Source of the DNA: Dama dama
Taxonomy: Eukaryota > Chordata > Mammalia > Artiodactyla > Cervidae
DNA length: 64,000 nt
Assembly (NCBI RefSeq): GCF_033118175.1
Contig: NC_083714.1
Location: 8,990,001-9,054,000, forward strand
Direction of reading: 5' to 3'
Shown here: piece after piece, positions 46,991-60,292 of the stretch
Layout of the letters: each line of letters starts with the position of its first letter
How positions within the stretch are numbered: the stretch's first letter is position 1
Notes under the pieces: generated by a model
Seen by the model: only the letters and a program-made list of their open reading frames with translations
What the model was told of the DNA's origin: nothing
The model's database searches: none
Program-made: the position numbers and the translations under genes

Positions 46991-49200
46991 TGTGGGTTTT
47001 TAACTTTTTCCTTTGCCTGCAAAGTATTTCTCTGGTTTCACATTTCTTTACCTTACTATGTTAATCGTCTTTTCTTCCCAGGGTGCAGGGCTGTAGTTCT
47101 TACTTCCGATCTGTACCCCAAGTGGATAAGTCTGGTTCAGTGGCTTGTGTGGCCTTGGACGGAGAGGGAATAGAAGCTATGTTATTGTGGCCACAGCTGA
47201 GGCTGCTCTCTATAATGGCAGAACCATGTCAGTTGGTTTCTTTTGCAGGTGTGTATGGGTTTAGTCTGACTTTAGGCAGCCTGTCTGCTAATGATTCAGT
47301 TTGTTTCTGTCTTGCTTTTTGTGTGGCGTGAGGCATCTGCTCTGGGTAGTTCAGGCAATTGGGAAGAATTGGGTCTTAGATTCAGGTTCAGACCTTCATG
47401 GGGACTCTCATCAAATAATATTCACTGGAGCCAGGTATTCTCTGGTGGTCCATGATCCTGGACTCAGTGCTGACACCCTAGAAGATCAGGCCCAACTTCT
47501 GGTCAAAGAAACAAGATCCCAGAGTAAGAGATTAGAGAGGAGACAGGGGAGAAGGAAAACACAATTGGTAAGAAAGCAAAATCAAGAAAAATAACACAAC
47601 CATTAGTTACAATAGTGAAGAAGACAGAATCAACAAGAGAACTAATCAAATAAATCAGAAGTCCAAATAACATCAACAGAACAGAGAGCCACCTGAAAGA
47701 TAAAGAAGACCAATCTGACAAAAATGATAAGAGCCTCCTCAAAAAACAACATGAAATCACAGTTAATATAGAAATGTATATCTATTAAAGAAAGAGAAAA
47801 GCATCAACAAAAAGGCACAGAAAGTAGGAAAACGAGGTAAATTTAGAAATATATATATACAAAAGTAAAAATATGATTTAAAGAGCCTTAAAAGACCAAA
47901 TAAATAAGAATAATAACAAGAAAGACTACAACTGAGAAAAGAGCGAACTGACAACAGAACAAATCAAAACATTTTAATTATAATAAATGCTACCTAGGGC
48001 CTCAGCTGTCAGTGTACTACTGGTCCGCAAGATAAACCACAACAAAGCTTCACGTCTACAGGAAGCTCTCCTATGCTGGGGAGATCTGGACACTGGATAT
48101 GCTATAGGGACAGCTCAGACTCTAATCTGGTTTAACTACTATGTGTTTTTAGAGAAGCCATAGCCTGGGCATTTTCTCTTGTGGGAACGCCAACTGTCCT
48201 TATATGTATTCCATAGATAAAGAGTCTGTGTAGTTGATCATGTGGATTTAATCTGTAGCTTGCTCAGCTGGTGGGAAATTTTTCAATCCTCTTTCTTAGT
48301 GATGCTGCCCCTGGGTCTCAGATGTAGCTTTATCACTACCTTTATATGTGGTCACTAAAGGAGTCTTCCCAAGCCTCTTGTGGAACACTTGTATCTGCCT
48401 TGGTGAGCACAGGCAGAGGTGGTACATCTACTTGGACAGCAGGATTCCAGTTGTGCAGAGGAGCCAGCAGCCATGGGCATAATCGGATCCTTTTCTAGCC
48501 TCTGGAGGCATGAGTGTGAGTGGTAGTTCTGGCTAGTCTTTCTCTATTCCTGCTAGTAAGTCTGAGAATGTGGGAACAAGGGGGATACAATGGTGTCTCC
48601 ACATGCTGTGTGTGACTCAGCACTAAGGTCCTGCTTCTTTGGTAGTTTGGAATTCTTCAAAAGGCATTCCCTGCAACATACTTCCTCCTCCTTGCTCCAT
48701 CAGAACATCTCCACATAGTCAACTGAAGTTCTCTCCCAGGATGATTCTCTAAATCCCATATTCCATCTTCCAGGCCCTGTGCACACTGGTTGACCTGCAT
48801 TGCAGTTAGGGACATGTAGGGGCACACCACACATTCTCAGTATGATTCTCACTGTATACTAACTATGTTTCATCCGCCTCTTCACCTGGCTTCCTTTCAG
48901 TCCAAAGTAATTTACCTTTAGTGAGTTGGCTTGCCTGGATCCTAAATCTCTTCCCTGCTTCTCCATCTCCCACCCCATGGCACACATTTGGCCCTGTTTC
49001 CTCTTGTCCTCATTTTCCCATCTCAACTCAGTTCTTCCCAATTATGTCTAATAGCCACACAGGCCTCTCTGTTGACCAAGGTTTTCTCCTTGTATTCAGC
49101 TGATGCTCTTGCTGAACTTTTGCCTCTATAGAAGTATTATTTGTGATGCATTCATGGAAAGAGATGCACTCAACGTACTCCTACCATTCTGGCATCTTGG
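46991..49200 (-). mobile_element. Old L1 5' region, minus strand (arm 2)
   Basis: Reverse-complement counterpart of 38660-40900. The 5' end lies near 49200 (TACCATTCTGGCATCTTGGAACG, the reverse complement of an L1-like start). Frames are broken. Confidence 0.65.
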
Positions 49201-50717
49201 AACGTCTGATTTTTCTTCCAGGCAAGTTCTGTAATCCCTTATTGAATGACAGTAAAACAGCAAACTTAAGTTGACATGAATTAATATGTTTGATAGTAGG
49301 TTACATGCATACACACATAACTGGTAATTCTTTGACTTCCAACATGCAATTAAGCACATTTTCCCCCAAAATTTCTGCTAATGAGGAATTGTCCTCAGCA
49401 TGAAAGAATATAGTTTTTTTTTCCAGTTTAGAGATGATATAAAACTCTGGCCCAAAAAGACAGTTCCTGAAAATTATCTAGCTATTTGCAGAACTGTCCT
49501 GACATTTTTCCAGAGCTCAGCTCCCTCATTTCTGCTCACAAAACTTAACTGTTTTCACTGGGAGGTCAAATGCCAAAGACTGGCATGGGCATAATTTAAT
49601 TGTTGTAGAAATAGATGGCAATTGCTCAGGAAACCCCCATTTAGTGGTTGATTACTTGGAAAAGATAGAGAAAAAAACAACCAACCAAAACAAACAAAAA
49701 AAGGCCTGTGTACTTGGTAAAACTTTGTTGGTATTTCAACTATAAAAAAAGCATGGGAAATCAATAAAATCATGTACATCTGCTTCATTGTCACTGCTAA
49801 TGGTTTGGAAGGTGTGGTTCACTACAAATTGTGGAACATTCTAAAAGACACATGAATACCAGTCCACCATACCTGTCTCCTGTAAAACAAGTATTCAGGT
49901 CAAGACATAACAATTACATTCAAACAAGGAAAAATGAACTGGTTTAAAATTAGAAAAGACATGCATCAACACTATATATTGTCACCCAGCTTATTTAACC
50001 TCTGTGCAGGGTACATCATGGAAACTAACATGCTGGATGAGTCTCAAGCTGGAAACAAAATTTCTGTAAGAAATTTGAAGTAACCTTAGTTCTACAGATG
50101 ACACAACCCAAATGGCAGAAAGGCAATAAGAACTAAAGAGTTTTTTTGATGAAGATGAAAGAAGAGAGTGAAAAAGCTGGATTAAAACTCAATATTCAAG
50201 AAGTAAAGTCATGGCATTTGGTCCCACATTTCAAGTCATATCAATGGAGATACAATGGAATCAGTGACATATTTAATTTTCTTGACTTCCAACATCACTG
50301 TGGGCAATGATTGAAGCCATGAACATGAAAGACACTTGCCCCTTGGATGAAAACCTATGACCAATGTGGACACAGGTTAAAAAGCAGAGTCATTACTGAT
50401 AAAGATCCAAAGAGTCAAAGCTATGGTTTTTCGAGAAGTTATGTATGGAGCTGAGAGATGGACAACACAAGAACTGAGTGCCAAATCACTGAGGCTTTGC
50501 AACTGTGAGGCTGGAGAAGACTCTTGAGAGTCCTGTGGACAGCAGAGGTATCAAACAACTCAATCATGAAAGAAATCAACTGGGACTCTTCGCGGAGGGA
50601 CTGATGCTGAACTTGAAGAACCAATAGTTTGGCCATCTGAGGCCAAGAGCCAAATCAACGGGAAAGACCCTGAAGCTGGGGAAGATTTAGTGCAGGAGGA
50701 GAAGGGAACCAAAGAGG
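47003..50717. repeat. Inverted repeat, arm 2
   Basis: Reverse-complement partner of arm 1 (36624-40885), containing in order L1 5' region, a unique stretch (about 49200-49790) and a BovB fragment. It is collinear over its whole length apart from the two inserts found only in arm 1. The spacer between arms is about 6.1 kb. Confidence 0.8.
49790..50717 (+). mobile_element. Old BovB fragment, plus strand (arm 2)
   Basis: BovB RT and C-terminal region, strongly mutated, cut off near 50717 before its natural 3' end. It shares GCCAAGAG-type variants with the arm 1 BovB at 36680, supporting a common origin by inverted duplication. Confidence 0.75.
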
Positions 50718-50720
50718 ACA

Positions 50721-51200
50721 GTTCAGCTCAGTTCAGTTCAGTTGCTCAGTCATGTCTGACTCTTTATGACCCCGTGGACTGCAACACAACAGGCCTCTCT
50801 GCCCTTCACCAACTTGCAGGATTTATTCAAACTCATGCCCACTAAATCAGTGATGCCATCAAACCATCTCATCCTCTGTCATCCCCTTCTCCTCCCACCT
50901 TGAATCTTTCCCAGCATCAGGGTCTTTTCATATGAGTCAATTCTTTGCATCAGGTGGCCAAAGTATTGGAGTTTCAGATCCTACATCAGTCCTTCCAATG
51001 AATATTCAGGACTGATCTCCTTTAGGATGGCCTGGGTGGATCTCCTTGCAGTACAAGGGACTCTCAAGAGTCTTCTCCAACACCACAGTTCAAAAGCATC
51101 AATTCTTTGGTGCTTAACTTTCTTTATAGTTCAACTCTCATGTCCATACATGACTACTGGAAAAATCATAACCTTGACTAAATGAACATTTGTTGGCTGG
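50721..51200 (-). mobile_element. BovB 3'-end insertion
   Basis: Starts with the reverse complement of the BovB terminus (TTCAGCTCAGTTCAGTTCAG) and ends near AACATTTGTTGGC. It is 5'-truncated and younger-looking than the adjacent BovB, with which it forms an inverted pair. Confidence 0.85.
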
Positions 51201-51464
51201 CTTCTTGAGGAAGAATTTTTCCGTGAGAAAATCCAGAGCATTCCGAACAAAGGGAAGAGTCTAACCAAGAAAGAGAAGCATGAAAGAGACTCACAGGTTC
51301 ATGCAAATACAAGGTGGGGAGACAGCATATAAGGTGGGGGTGCCACCAGGCAGGACAGAGAAGGGCCAGGTTTCTGGAACCTCACACGCCCTGCTCAGGT
51401 ATTTAGATTTCAGCCTGTAGGTTAATGTTTGCACTGACCTTCATTTCTCATATAACTCACTTAA
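51201..51464. other. Unassigned DNA, possibly LTR-derived
   Basis: No gene. Together with 51701-51975 this could be an old LTR split by the SINE, since an AATAAA occurs at about 51926 with a U5-like tail, but I could not define ends. Confidence 0.25.
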
Positions 51465-51700
51465 TGGGCTTCCCTGGTGGCTCAGCAATAAAAAATCGCC
51501 TGCATGCAGGAGCCACAGGAGACCCGGGTTGATCCCTGGGTCAGAAAGATCCCCTGGAGGAGGAAATGGAAACCCACTCCAGTATTCTTGCCTGTAGAAT
51601 CCCATGGGAAGAGGAGTCTGGTAGGCTGCAATCTATAGGGTCACAAAGAGTTGGACACAACTGAAGCGAGTTAGCATGCATGCACACATAACTCACTTAA
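51452..51700 (+). mobile_element. Bov-tA SINE with 13-bp target-site duplication
   Basis: Body from GGGCTTCCCTGGTGGCTCAG (51466) to the tail near 51687. ATAACTCACTTAA flanks it at 51452-51464 and 51688-51700. Confidence 0.93.
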
Positions 51701-52711
51701 CAGAACATGTAATGGTATCTTAAACATTTTAAGATAGATACCAAGCAGATTTCTGGTGTGTAACCATGTGTATCTAGTAATAAAGCCTCATGTGGATGGA
51801 GCCAGGTCTGAGGTGGCCAAGCCACTGTGAAACCTTGATCCAGCTGCAGTGATGTGACTGTGGGTGATGTTTACACCATCTCCAGCTGTGAAAATGAAAA
51901 TAGAGAAATGGTGTTGAGACCGAAATAAAACTCCTTTAACTCTACTCTGTCATTCATTTAGAGTCTAGGTTTTTTTATAGACTGACTATATTGGGAAGTT
52001 ATAAACTACACTTTAAATTTGGAAAGTGAGTTTATACTAACAAAATATAGCTATTGTCTATTTGACTCATGGGAGTTTAGTGTTGTCTTCTATTTTAAAC
52101 AGGGTTCTGCTGCTGAGAAATTGAAAGCCCACTCTTAGTGTAGCAGGGAACCAGTTACAAGGTGGCCTCAGCAGGTGCATGACTCAGGGAAAGAATAGCC
52201 AGGGGTGAGTGTGTGAGGGTGGACCTGGACATGCCCCCTTTCCCCTGGGCTGTTCTTGTGGTCACAGCATAAGAACAGGACCACATGCGTGAGGACAGCT
52301 CCAGCACCATGCCCCACAGCTCGGGCATCCAGCCTTTCTGAGCCTCTGTCTCCACATCTGTGAAACGGCTTGTTTTCTGGGTTGTGTTTATATTTAAGCA
52401 GCATCTCCTGCAGCCCGTGAAGTGCAGTTTCACCACCATTAGTTCTTGGACAAGTGACCACAGCCATGTCAACGTCCAAAGCCCTCAGGGAGCACCTTCA
52501 TGCTTGTCTAGCCCATTAGTTAAGCCAACATCAAGCTTCACAGTCCCAGCAGAAGCTTTGAGGTGCTCCAAAAAGTTAAAAGTAATCTTTTGTTTCACCT
52601 CAAGCTGGTCGTTTCTTAGACAAAAATAGAGAGACAGAGAGAGAAATTCTTGATCTAAATTGGTTATATTTCTCATCAACTCCAAAATTCTCTGTGCCAG
52701 TTTGTGATTTT
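51701..52711. other. Unassigned, mostly unique DNA
   Basis: No gene recognised. A MIR-like core (CTCTGTCTCCACATCTGTGAAACGG) is possible near 52343-52370. Confidence 0.35.
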
Positions 52712-53560
52712 TTTTTTAATTGAAATATAGTTGATTTACAATGTTGTGTTACTTTCTGCTATTGAGTGAACAGTGATTCAGTTACACTCATGTATATTAG
52801 TTTTCATATTCTTTATGGTTTATTGCAGGATATTGCATATAGTTCCCTGTGCTATAACAGTGGAACCTTGTTGTTTATCCATTCTGTATATAATAATTTG
52901 CATCTGCTCATCTTGACCTCCCAACCCTTTCCTTCCCCACCCTCTCTCCCTTGGCAACTGGAAGTCTGTTCTCTGAGTCTGTTTTGTACATAGGTTCATT
53001 TGGGTTGTATTTTAGGTTCCACATATGTGATATCATATGATGTTTACTTCGATCTTTCTGACTTACTTCACTTAGTAGGATAATCCCTGGGACCATCCAT
53101 GCTGCTGCAAATGACATTATTTCATTATCTTTATGGGTCAGTAATATATATATGTATATATAAAACATCTTAAGCATTCATCTGTGGATGGACACTTAGG
53201 TTGTTTCCATGTCTAGATTGTTGTAAATAGTGCTGCTCTGAACACAGGGGTGTATCTTTTCAAAGTAAAGCTTTTTCTGGGTAAACACCAGGAGTGGGGT
53301 TGCTGGATCCATGTGGTAACTCTGTTTTCAGTTTGCTGAGGAACCTCCAGACTGTTCTCCACGGGGGCTGCACCAACTTCCATTCCCACCCACAGGGCAG
53401 GAGGGCCCCCTCTCTCCGCCCCCTCACCAGCACTCATTCACGTGGTTGTGCGCTCACACATAGTCACGTTTTGTTCTCCTTGGTGCCCAGGCGAGGCCTC
53501 TGCCCTTGTGTGTCTGCACGATGCACGTTTCAGACGCACGTGCAAACCACACGGCACCAG
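52712..53560 (-). mobile_element. Old L1 3' end, minus strand
   Basis: It begins with a T run (52710-52718) and TTAATTGAAATATAGTTGATTTACAATG, the reverse complement of an L1 3' terminus with poly-A. It continues through the 3'UTR into the end of ORF2 (TTCATCTGTGGATGGACACTTAGG, ACTGTTCTCCACGGGGGCTGC). It resembles L1MA-type elements and is 5'-truncated near 53560. Confidence 0.8.
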
Positions 53561-56063
53561 TTCTTGGCTTGGGCAGGAGGCCCCGCGTTTATGAGCAGCC
53601 TCACTGGCCCTGGGGCATTCGCTCTGGGCGCTGTAAGAGGGTGGATGGTGGGAGGACTTTTCCTCCATGGCTCCCGCCCTGGACCTGCTGGGGACTCCCA
53701 GCTGTCAGCGCTCCTGCACTGTCCTCGCTGCTCAGAAGCTGCTGGCCCCATCACTCTCACTGTACAGCAGGGATCATGGGACTCTCCATCCAGAAAGAAA
53801 ACGACAAAGTGAGAATCAAAGGAAGACAGGCCATGCAGTGAGGAGAACGTTCCTGAAGGTCCCAAATCACACGCTGTCACATCACAGCCCAGAGCGTGTC
53901 CTGAGACTCAGAGTGGTCTCTGTGGACAACTTTGAAGCTTTCTTCAATCACTGGTTGACAAACAGGCCTTGATGGTCTGGAATGAAACCTCTGAAATCCA
54001 GACACCCCTGATTTAGTCACTGAGAACACAGGCAGAGCTGAGTAGACATTGTAAAGGGGGGGGGGGTTCTCTCTTGAAGGACCAAAGCAACAAGAAAAGC
54101 CTGCTGAATGTTGGTTCTGTTTAAGAAAACTCCTTCTAAATGTCATCTCTGCATTTTGGTGTTAATCTGCTGAATTTCTATCTTCATTTCAGCAGGTCGT
54201 GGTCGCTTAGAAAGTTGGAAAACATGTCTCTTTCTAAACAGTCTCTTGAAATGAAGCTTCTCACAGGTTCAGTTGAGACTTTTCCACTTGGTGCAAGTGG
54301 GTGCCTTTTATCAGTCTTCCTTTTCACGGCAAGAAAGCTCACAGAGACTGGGAGCCTCCTGTCACTTCAGCTCATTTCCCTGCAGGTTCGAACCCACAGC
54401 TAGGTTCCGTCACCCTCTGCAGCTGCCTTCAGGGAGCTGACCCCTGCCTTCCAGCTCTAGAGCATTAGCTATGCAGAATAAGCTGCTGGCAGGAGATTTT
54501 TTCATTTCTTTACAAAAAATAAGAACACATTTTGTCTGTCCTTTATCACAAATTAAACTCTTGTGGGACAATTGAGGGCTTGCAAGGTAGAATGCAAACC
54601 GTCTGACTGGAAAAGCCAGACCTGGCTGGTTTACCTCCCAGGAGAGTCAGGCACCCTCATGCCCCACACCGAGCCCCTGCAGATGCGTTTCGACCTTGCC
54701 CTCACGGATCCACACAGCTCAGTTAAGAGCAGCTACAAGGGACACTAAGAGCATGAGAGGGTTCCTGCCTACAGAGCTTGTGTCTGCAGGAAGACACTTT
54801 GAACGGAAAGGTCCCTCCTGGAGTCAGAGCTGTACCACCCTGTGTGCAGGGCTGGGAGAAGCCAGAGGGATTCCCCAACTCTGAGCATGGGATGTCAGTG
54901 GAACCAATGCTGGAATGAGATGCTGCCCCTGACCTCGGGGAAGCTACAGACTCTGGAGGCTCCCACTGACCAAAATGCGTGGATTCAGAACCTGGACATT
55001 ATTCTAAAAGTCTGTCGGTCACCCTCTCCCTTCCCACCAGCAAAGCCCCCACCCGTGTGACAGACGAAGACACCCAGACACCCAATCCCTTCACCCACAG
55101 GCGTGTGGCCCATAGGGCAGAGCCAGGACCAGAGTCTGTCTTTCATTCATGCCCGTGAAGTCCAGGTGCCCGTGACAGTGCGTTTGTCACCTCTTGTGCA
55201 CTGGGGAAACTGATCTCATTGCTGATGGCTTCCCACAAAAATCTCCTCTGCAGACCTGAGTGCACCAAGCCCCAGCGAAGCCCCAGACCCAAGAGGACAC
55301 TGCAGTCTTGCACTTTAGCTCCTCTTCCTAGAACCCCTGTAGGGTCAGATTTCTGGTGATTCACTGGGAGCAGCCTGGTGTGTCCTCTGAAACCAGTGTC
55401 CAAACTGCCTCATCTGAATATGTCAGGCCACTCAGTGGGCCCTGGGGACTGACCTGTCCACTGTGGGCAGGAAGTCTTTCTGTGATGCCTGCTAAGTGCC
55501 AGACTTGGGCTGAATGCTGGGCATGCAGATGTGAGCAAGGCAAAGGCTGCTTTCAAGTAGCCCAGCGTCTTCCAAATTACCAGCTGGTCACTGGGGTAAA
55601 GGAGCATGGAGGGAATCCCTTGTCAAGCACCTCTGCTGGAAGTCGGCTGCCTGCACTCTTGGTTCTGATGACTGGCAATATCAGTGTACATTGTAGTCAG
55701 TTAATGATGGCTGTTAAGTTTCCAAGCTAAGCAACAAATAGGCTCAAATGACCAAAGGTTATCACTGAACATACCTGTGGGAAAAGGACATTTCTTTACT
55801 ATATGGGTGCAATAACAGTCCAGGTGGCATTCCAGACTGGCCAAAGTGGCTGTGGATGATCTGGGCTGGGGTCTGGACCTTCAGAAGCCAAGTTTGCCCG
55901 TCTGTAGGTGGGAGAGCTCCAACAAGACTTGAGTCTATGCTCTTAATGAACTCCTGTCTATGCTGTGAACATGGGATCATGATGTCCAGAAGGTGAATCT
56001 GATCTGTTAATTGGAGAAAGGATCATCACTTGTGGAACCTCGAACCTGGATGAAGTCAAGTGT
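53561..56063. other. Unique DNA, no gene recognised
   Basis: A G-homopolymer lies at about 54056-54066. Open frames are short and overlap on both strands. No recognisable exon. Confidence 0.4.
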
Positions 56064-56275
56064 CAGTTGTTCAGTTGTGTCTGACTCTGTGCAATGCTAT
56101 GAACTGTAGCCCACCAGGCTCCTCTGTCCATCGAATTCTCCAGGCAAGAATACTGGAGTGAGTTGCCATGCCCTCCTCCAGGGGAATCTTCCAAACCCAG
56201 GGATCGAACCCATGTTTCTTAAGTCTCCTGCATTGCAGGGGGTTCTTTACCACTAGCACCACTTGGGAAGCCTCT
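56064..56275 (-). mobile_element. Bov-tA SINE, minus strand
   Basis: Reverse complement of a Bov-tA: GTTCAGTTGTGTCTGACTC at the left (3' end), AGGGATCGAACCC (B box, about 56197) and CTTGGGAAGCCTC at the right (5' start). Confidence 0.9.
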
Positions 56276-58435
56276 ATGTATGAGGCAAATGGTATTCTAG
56301 GCTTTTTGTTCGTATCACCATTTGGTTCCAGACCAACTCTTTAAGAGGAAGATGCCAACAACTAGCTAACAAAGGTAACCTGCAGAACTCCACTCAGCTA
56401 GCCAGTGTTGCTGCTAAGATGTCACTGCCCTTTATAACTAAGAAATATATGTATGTGAGCAGCCACATAAATGGGCTGTGTCTGCTGTCATTCCTGGCAA
56501 TACCATAGGCAGTTCTGTACCTCAGTTACTCATCTGTGAAGCGGGTATATAGTACCTTCTTCACAAGGTTATTTTAAAGACAAAAGGAGTCACCACATGT
56601 AAAACACATAGAACAATGCCTGACATGGTGATCATGGTGTAATTATGGCATTGTTGCTATTCTTCTTATTATTATCACACTGGTACTACCAAAGAGGGAA
56701 TAGTCAGGGAAATCATCATAGAGAATATGCTGGAACTGAGCCTTGCAGGCAATACAGAGGTTTAAAGAAGACTAGGTGGGCAGGGCATCGAGGGGGAGGA
56801 GGGGTGAGCAGGCACAAAGATGTGAAACAACACAGCTTTCTTCTAAAGAACAAGGCATTTGGGAGGTGTGTGTTGGGTGATAGGAGATTGTCTGAACAGG
56901 TCTTTGATTTCGTGCCAAGGGTTTCAACTTTGTCATGCGGGGAATGGAGAGCGACTTGAGGGTATTAACCAGAAGAGGGCCAAGGTCAAAACTGTGTGGG
57001 AATCCTTGGGCAGAGGTGAGGAGGGCAGTGCTGAAAGTGTTACCATGGCAATGGGAGGTGGCGGGAGATGCTTCAGCAGGTGCCTTTGAGGAGACCTGCT
57101 GAGGAATCAAATATGGCAGTTTGAGAGAGATGAGTGTGGAATTACTACCCTTTAAAAGAAGTGGTCTGCTTGTGCTACATCCTTGAGTCCAAAAGGAAAA
57201 GCAGGGAGCTCTGTATCCCCCAAGTGTCAGGATCCATAGGGGATGAGCTCCTGGTCACCCTGGTACCCCACAGTCAGGTGGCACCCCCACCTCACAGATC
57301 CTGCACCAAGAACTGAGGCCTCGGTCCTCGGGATGCACACCCAACACTTGGGGAGTCACTCCTGCTTACATTCAGTGGACTGACCATGAGGGGTGAGGGG
57401 AAGTGACACAGACTGGTGGTCAGCAGGGGGCAGAAGCAGGCAGACCGAAGGGCACATTAGAGTCCCACCAGCCAGAGTCCTCCAGTCTGAGTCAAGATTT
57501 GATCAAGTTGAAAAAGACAGAAGACTTAAAGTATAGCGTGTCCTCATTGGGATTATAATAAAAGTCTCATTTCTTTGCATTCTATAATGTGTACATCCAA
57601 ATAAATATCCTTCTCAGGAAGCTGCACAGCTTGTTCTGATGAGAGGACATTGCTCAGAAGAATTTAGGATATTCCTTGCAGTATGACCTTCTTGGACCAG
57701 GCTCCCAAGGAATCTGTAGTTCTTCCCTTAATAATAGACTTGATTGTTGACAGCTATTGTAGTCACCAAACTTACCATAACTTTGTTACAAAATTTAGCT
57801 CTAAGTGATCTTTTGCACTTTTTAAAATTCAGAGCTAGCATCTAAAAAACATAATTGGCAACTTTGAGGTTATTCAAGAGAATGGGCCACAGCCTCTGAA
57901 CCTCACAATTTCCCAAGGCATACATCCTGTCCATGAATACTTTGTCCTTCATTTATTCAGCAAATATCCATTGACCACTTACTGTGAATAAGACAATGTA
58001 CATTTTCCTTTATGGAATACAAAGTTGTATAAAATGGGTTCCTAAGCTCCACATATAGTTGTAAAGATAAGACATGAGTGTATCATTAGAACTCCAATCA
58101 GAACTTAATGACCTTGGTTAAAATTCATAACAGAACTATCAGATCACAATACCAGCAGGTAGTAAGAAGTATTATCACAAGTGTGAGAGACAGGACAATA
58201 CAGGAACTGTGCAAAGTGTACTCATAAGAGCCTTGACCCCACCCTGGTCCAGATCCAGCTTGAACACACAGTGATGAATGCAACAGCCAATGTATGTTTC
58301 ACTATTTCTCTTGTAGTTGCCTAACCTCACAAAACTGATAAAACTAAGCTCCTTCCTTCACATTCATACTTTATATTTTGTGATTATGCTAAACATCTAA
58401 AAACTTCACCCAGGGTGATACATACGGGACATAAA
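56276..58435. other. Unique DNA with an ancient MIR
   Basis: No protein-coding gene recognised outside the MIR at about 56505-56640. Confidence 0.4.
56505..56640 (+). mobile_element. MIR SINE
   Basis: A CTCAGTTACTCATCTGTGAAGCGGG core, then CACAAGGTTATTTT and ACAATGCCTGACATGG, in the order of the mammalian-wide MIR consensus. Confidence 0.75.
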
Positions 58436-60292
58436 CATTTTGCTATAGCTCAAAGACAGAAGAGAAGCGAAAGGCAAAGGAGAAAAGGAAAGACATACCC
58501 ATCTGAGTGCAGAGTTCCAAAAACTAGCAAGGAGAGGTAAGAAAACATTCCTAGGAGAACAATGCAAAGACATAGAGGAAAATAATAGAATGGGAAAGAC
58601 CAGAGATCTTTGCATGAAAATTAGAGACACCAAGGGAATATTTCATGCAAATATAGCCACAATAAAGGAAATAAATGTTATGTACATAAAAGAAGCAAAA
58701 CATATGAAGAAGAGGTGGCAAGAATACACAGAAGAACTATACAGAAAAGATCTTCATGACCCAGACAACCACGATGGTGTGATCACTCACCTAGAGCCAG
58801 ACATCCTGGAATGTGAAGCCCAGTGGGCCTTAGGAAGCATCACTAGGGACTAAGCTAGTGGAAGTGATGGAATTTCAGCTGAACTATGTCAAATCCTAAA
58901 AGATGATGCTGTAAAAGTGCTGCACTCAATATGCCAGCAAATTTGGAAAACTCAGCAGTGGCCACAGGATTGGAAAAGGTTAGTTTCACTCCAATTCCAA
59001 AGCAATGCCAAAGAATGTTCAAACTACTGCACAATTGCATGCATTTCACATGCTAACAAGGTCATGCTCAAAATCCTCCAAGCTAGGCTTTAACAGTACC
59101 CAAACTGAGAACATCCAGATGTTCAAGCTGAATTTAGAAAAGGCAGAGGAATCAGAGATCAAATTGCCAACATCCATTTGATCATCAAAAAGCAAGAGAA
59201 TTCCAGAAAAACATCTACTTCTGCTTTATTGACTATGCCCAAGCCTTTGACTGTGTGGATCACAACAAACTGTGGAAAATTCTTCAAGAGATGGGAATAC
59301 CAGACCACCTGACCTGCCTCCTGAGAAATCTGAATGCAGGTCAAAAACCAACAGTTAGAGCCAGACATGGAACAATGGACTGGTTCCAAATTGGGAAAGG
59401 AGTATGTCAAGGCTGTATATTGTCACCCTGTTTATTTAACTTATATGTAGAGTGCATCATGAGAAACACTGGGCTGGATGAAGCACATGCTGGAATCAAG
59501 ATTGCCGGGAGAGATACCAATAATCTCAGATATGCAGATGACACCACACTTTTGGCAGAAAGCGAAGAGAAACTAAGGAGCCTCTTGATGAAGAGGAGAG
59601 TGAAAAAGCTGGCTTAAAACTCAACTTTCAAAAAACGAAGATCATGGCATCTGGTCCCATCATTTCATGGCAAACAAATGGGGAAACAATGGAAGCAGTG
59701 ACAGACTTTATTTTCTTGGGCTTCAAAATCACTGTGGATGGTGACTGCAGATGTGAAATTAAAAGACGCTTGCTCCTTGGAAGAAAAGCTATGACCAACC
59801 TAGACAGTGTATTAAAAAGCAGAGACATTACTTTGCCGACAAAGTTGCACATAGTCAAACCTATGATTTCTCCAATAGTCATACATGGATGTGAAAGTTG
59901 GACCACAAAGAAGGTTACACGCCAAAGAGCTGATGTTTTTGAACTGTGGTGTTGGAGAAGACTCTTGAGAGTCCCTTGGCCTGAATGGAGGTCAAACCAG
60001 TCCATCCTAAAGGAAATCAGTCCTGAATATTCATTGGAAGGACCAATGCCAAAGCTACTAAACTTTGGCCACCTGATGTGAATAGCCGACTCATTGGGAA
60101 AGACTCCGACGCTGGGAAAGATAGAAGGCAGGAGGAGAAGGGGTCAACAGAGGGTGAGATGTTTGGGTGGCATCACCAATTCAATGGACATGAGTTTGAG
60201 TAAGCTCCAAGAGTTGGTGAAGGTTAGGGAACCCTGGTGTGCTGCAGACCATGAGGTTGCAAAGAGTTGGACATGACTGAGCAACTGGACAG
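58436..60292 (+). mobile_element. 5'-truncated BovB LINE, plus strand
   Basis: About 1.86 kb from the middle of the BovB ORF (AGAAGCGAAAGGCAAAGGAG near 58463) to the 3' terminus (GACATGACTGAGCAACTGGAC). RT frames at 58590-58853, 59255-59617 (retaining a YADD box) and 59644-60081 are separated by frameshifts and stops. Confidence 0.87.

Noticed and set aside
51201..51975. Possible LTR split by a SINE
   Set aside because: An AATAAA and a U5-like tail are present, but no TG...CA ends or target-site duplication could be defined, so no LTR feature was called.
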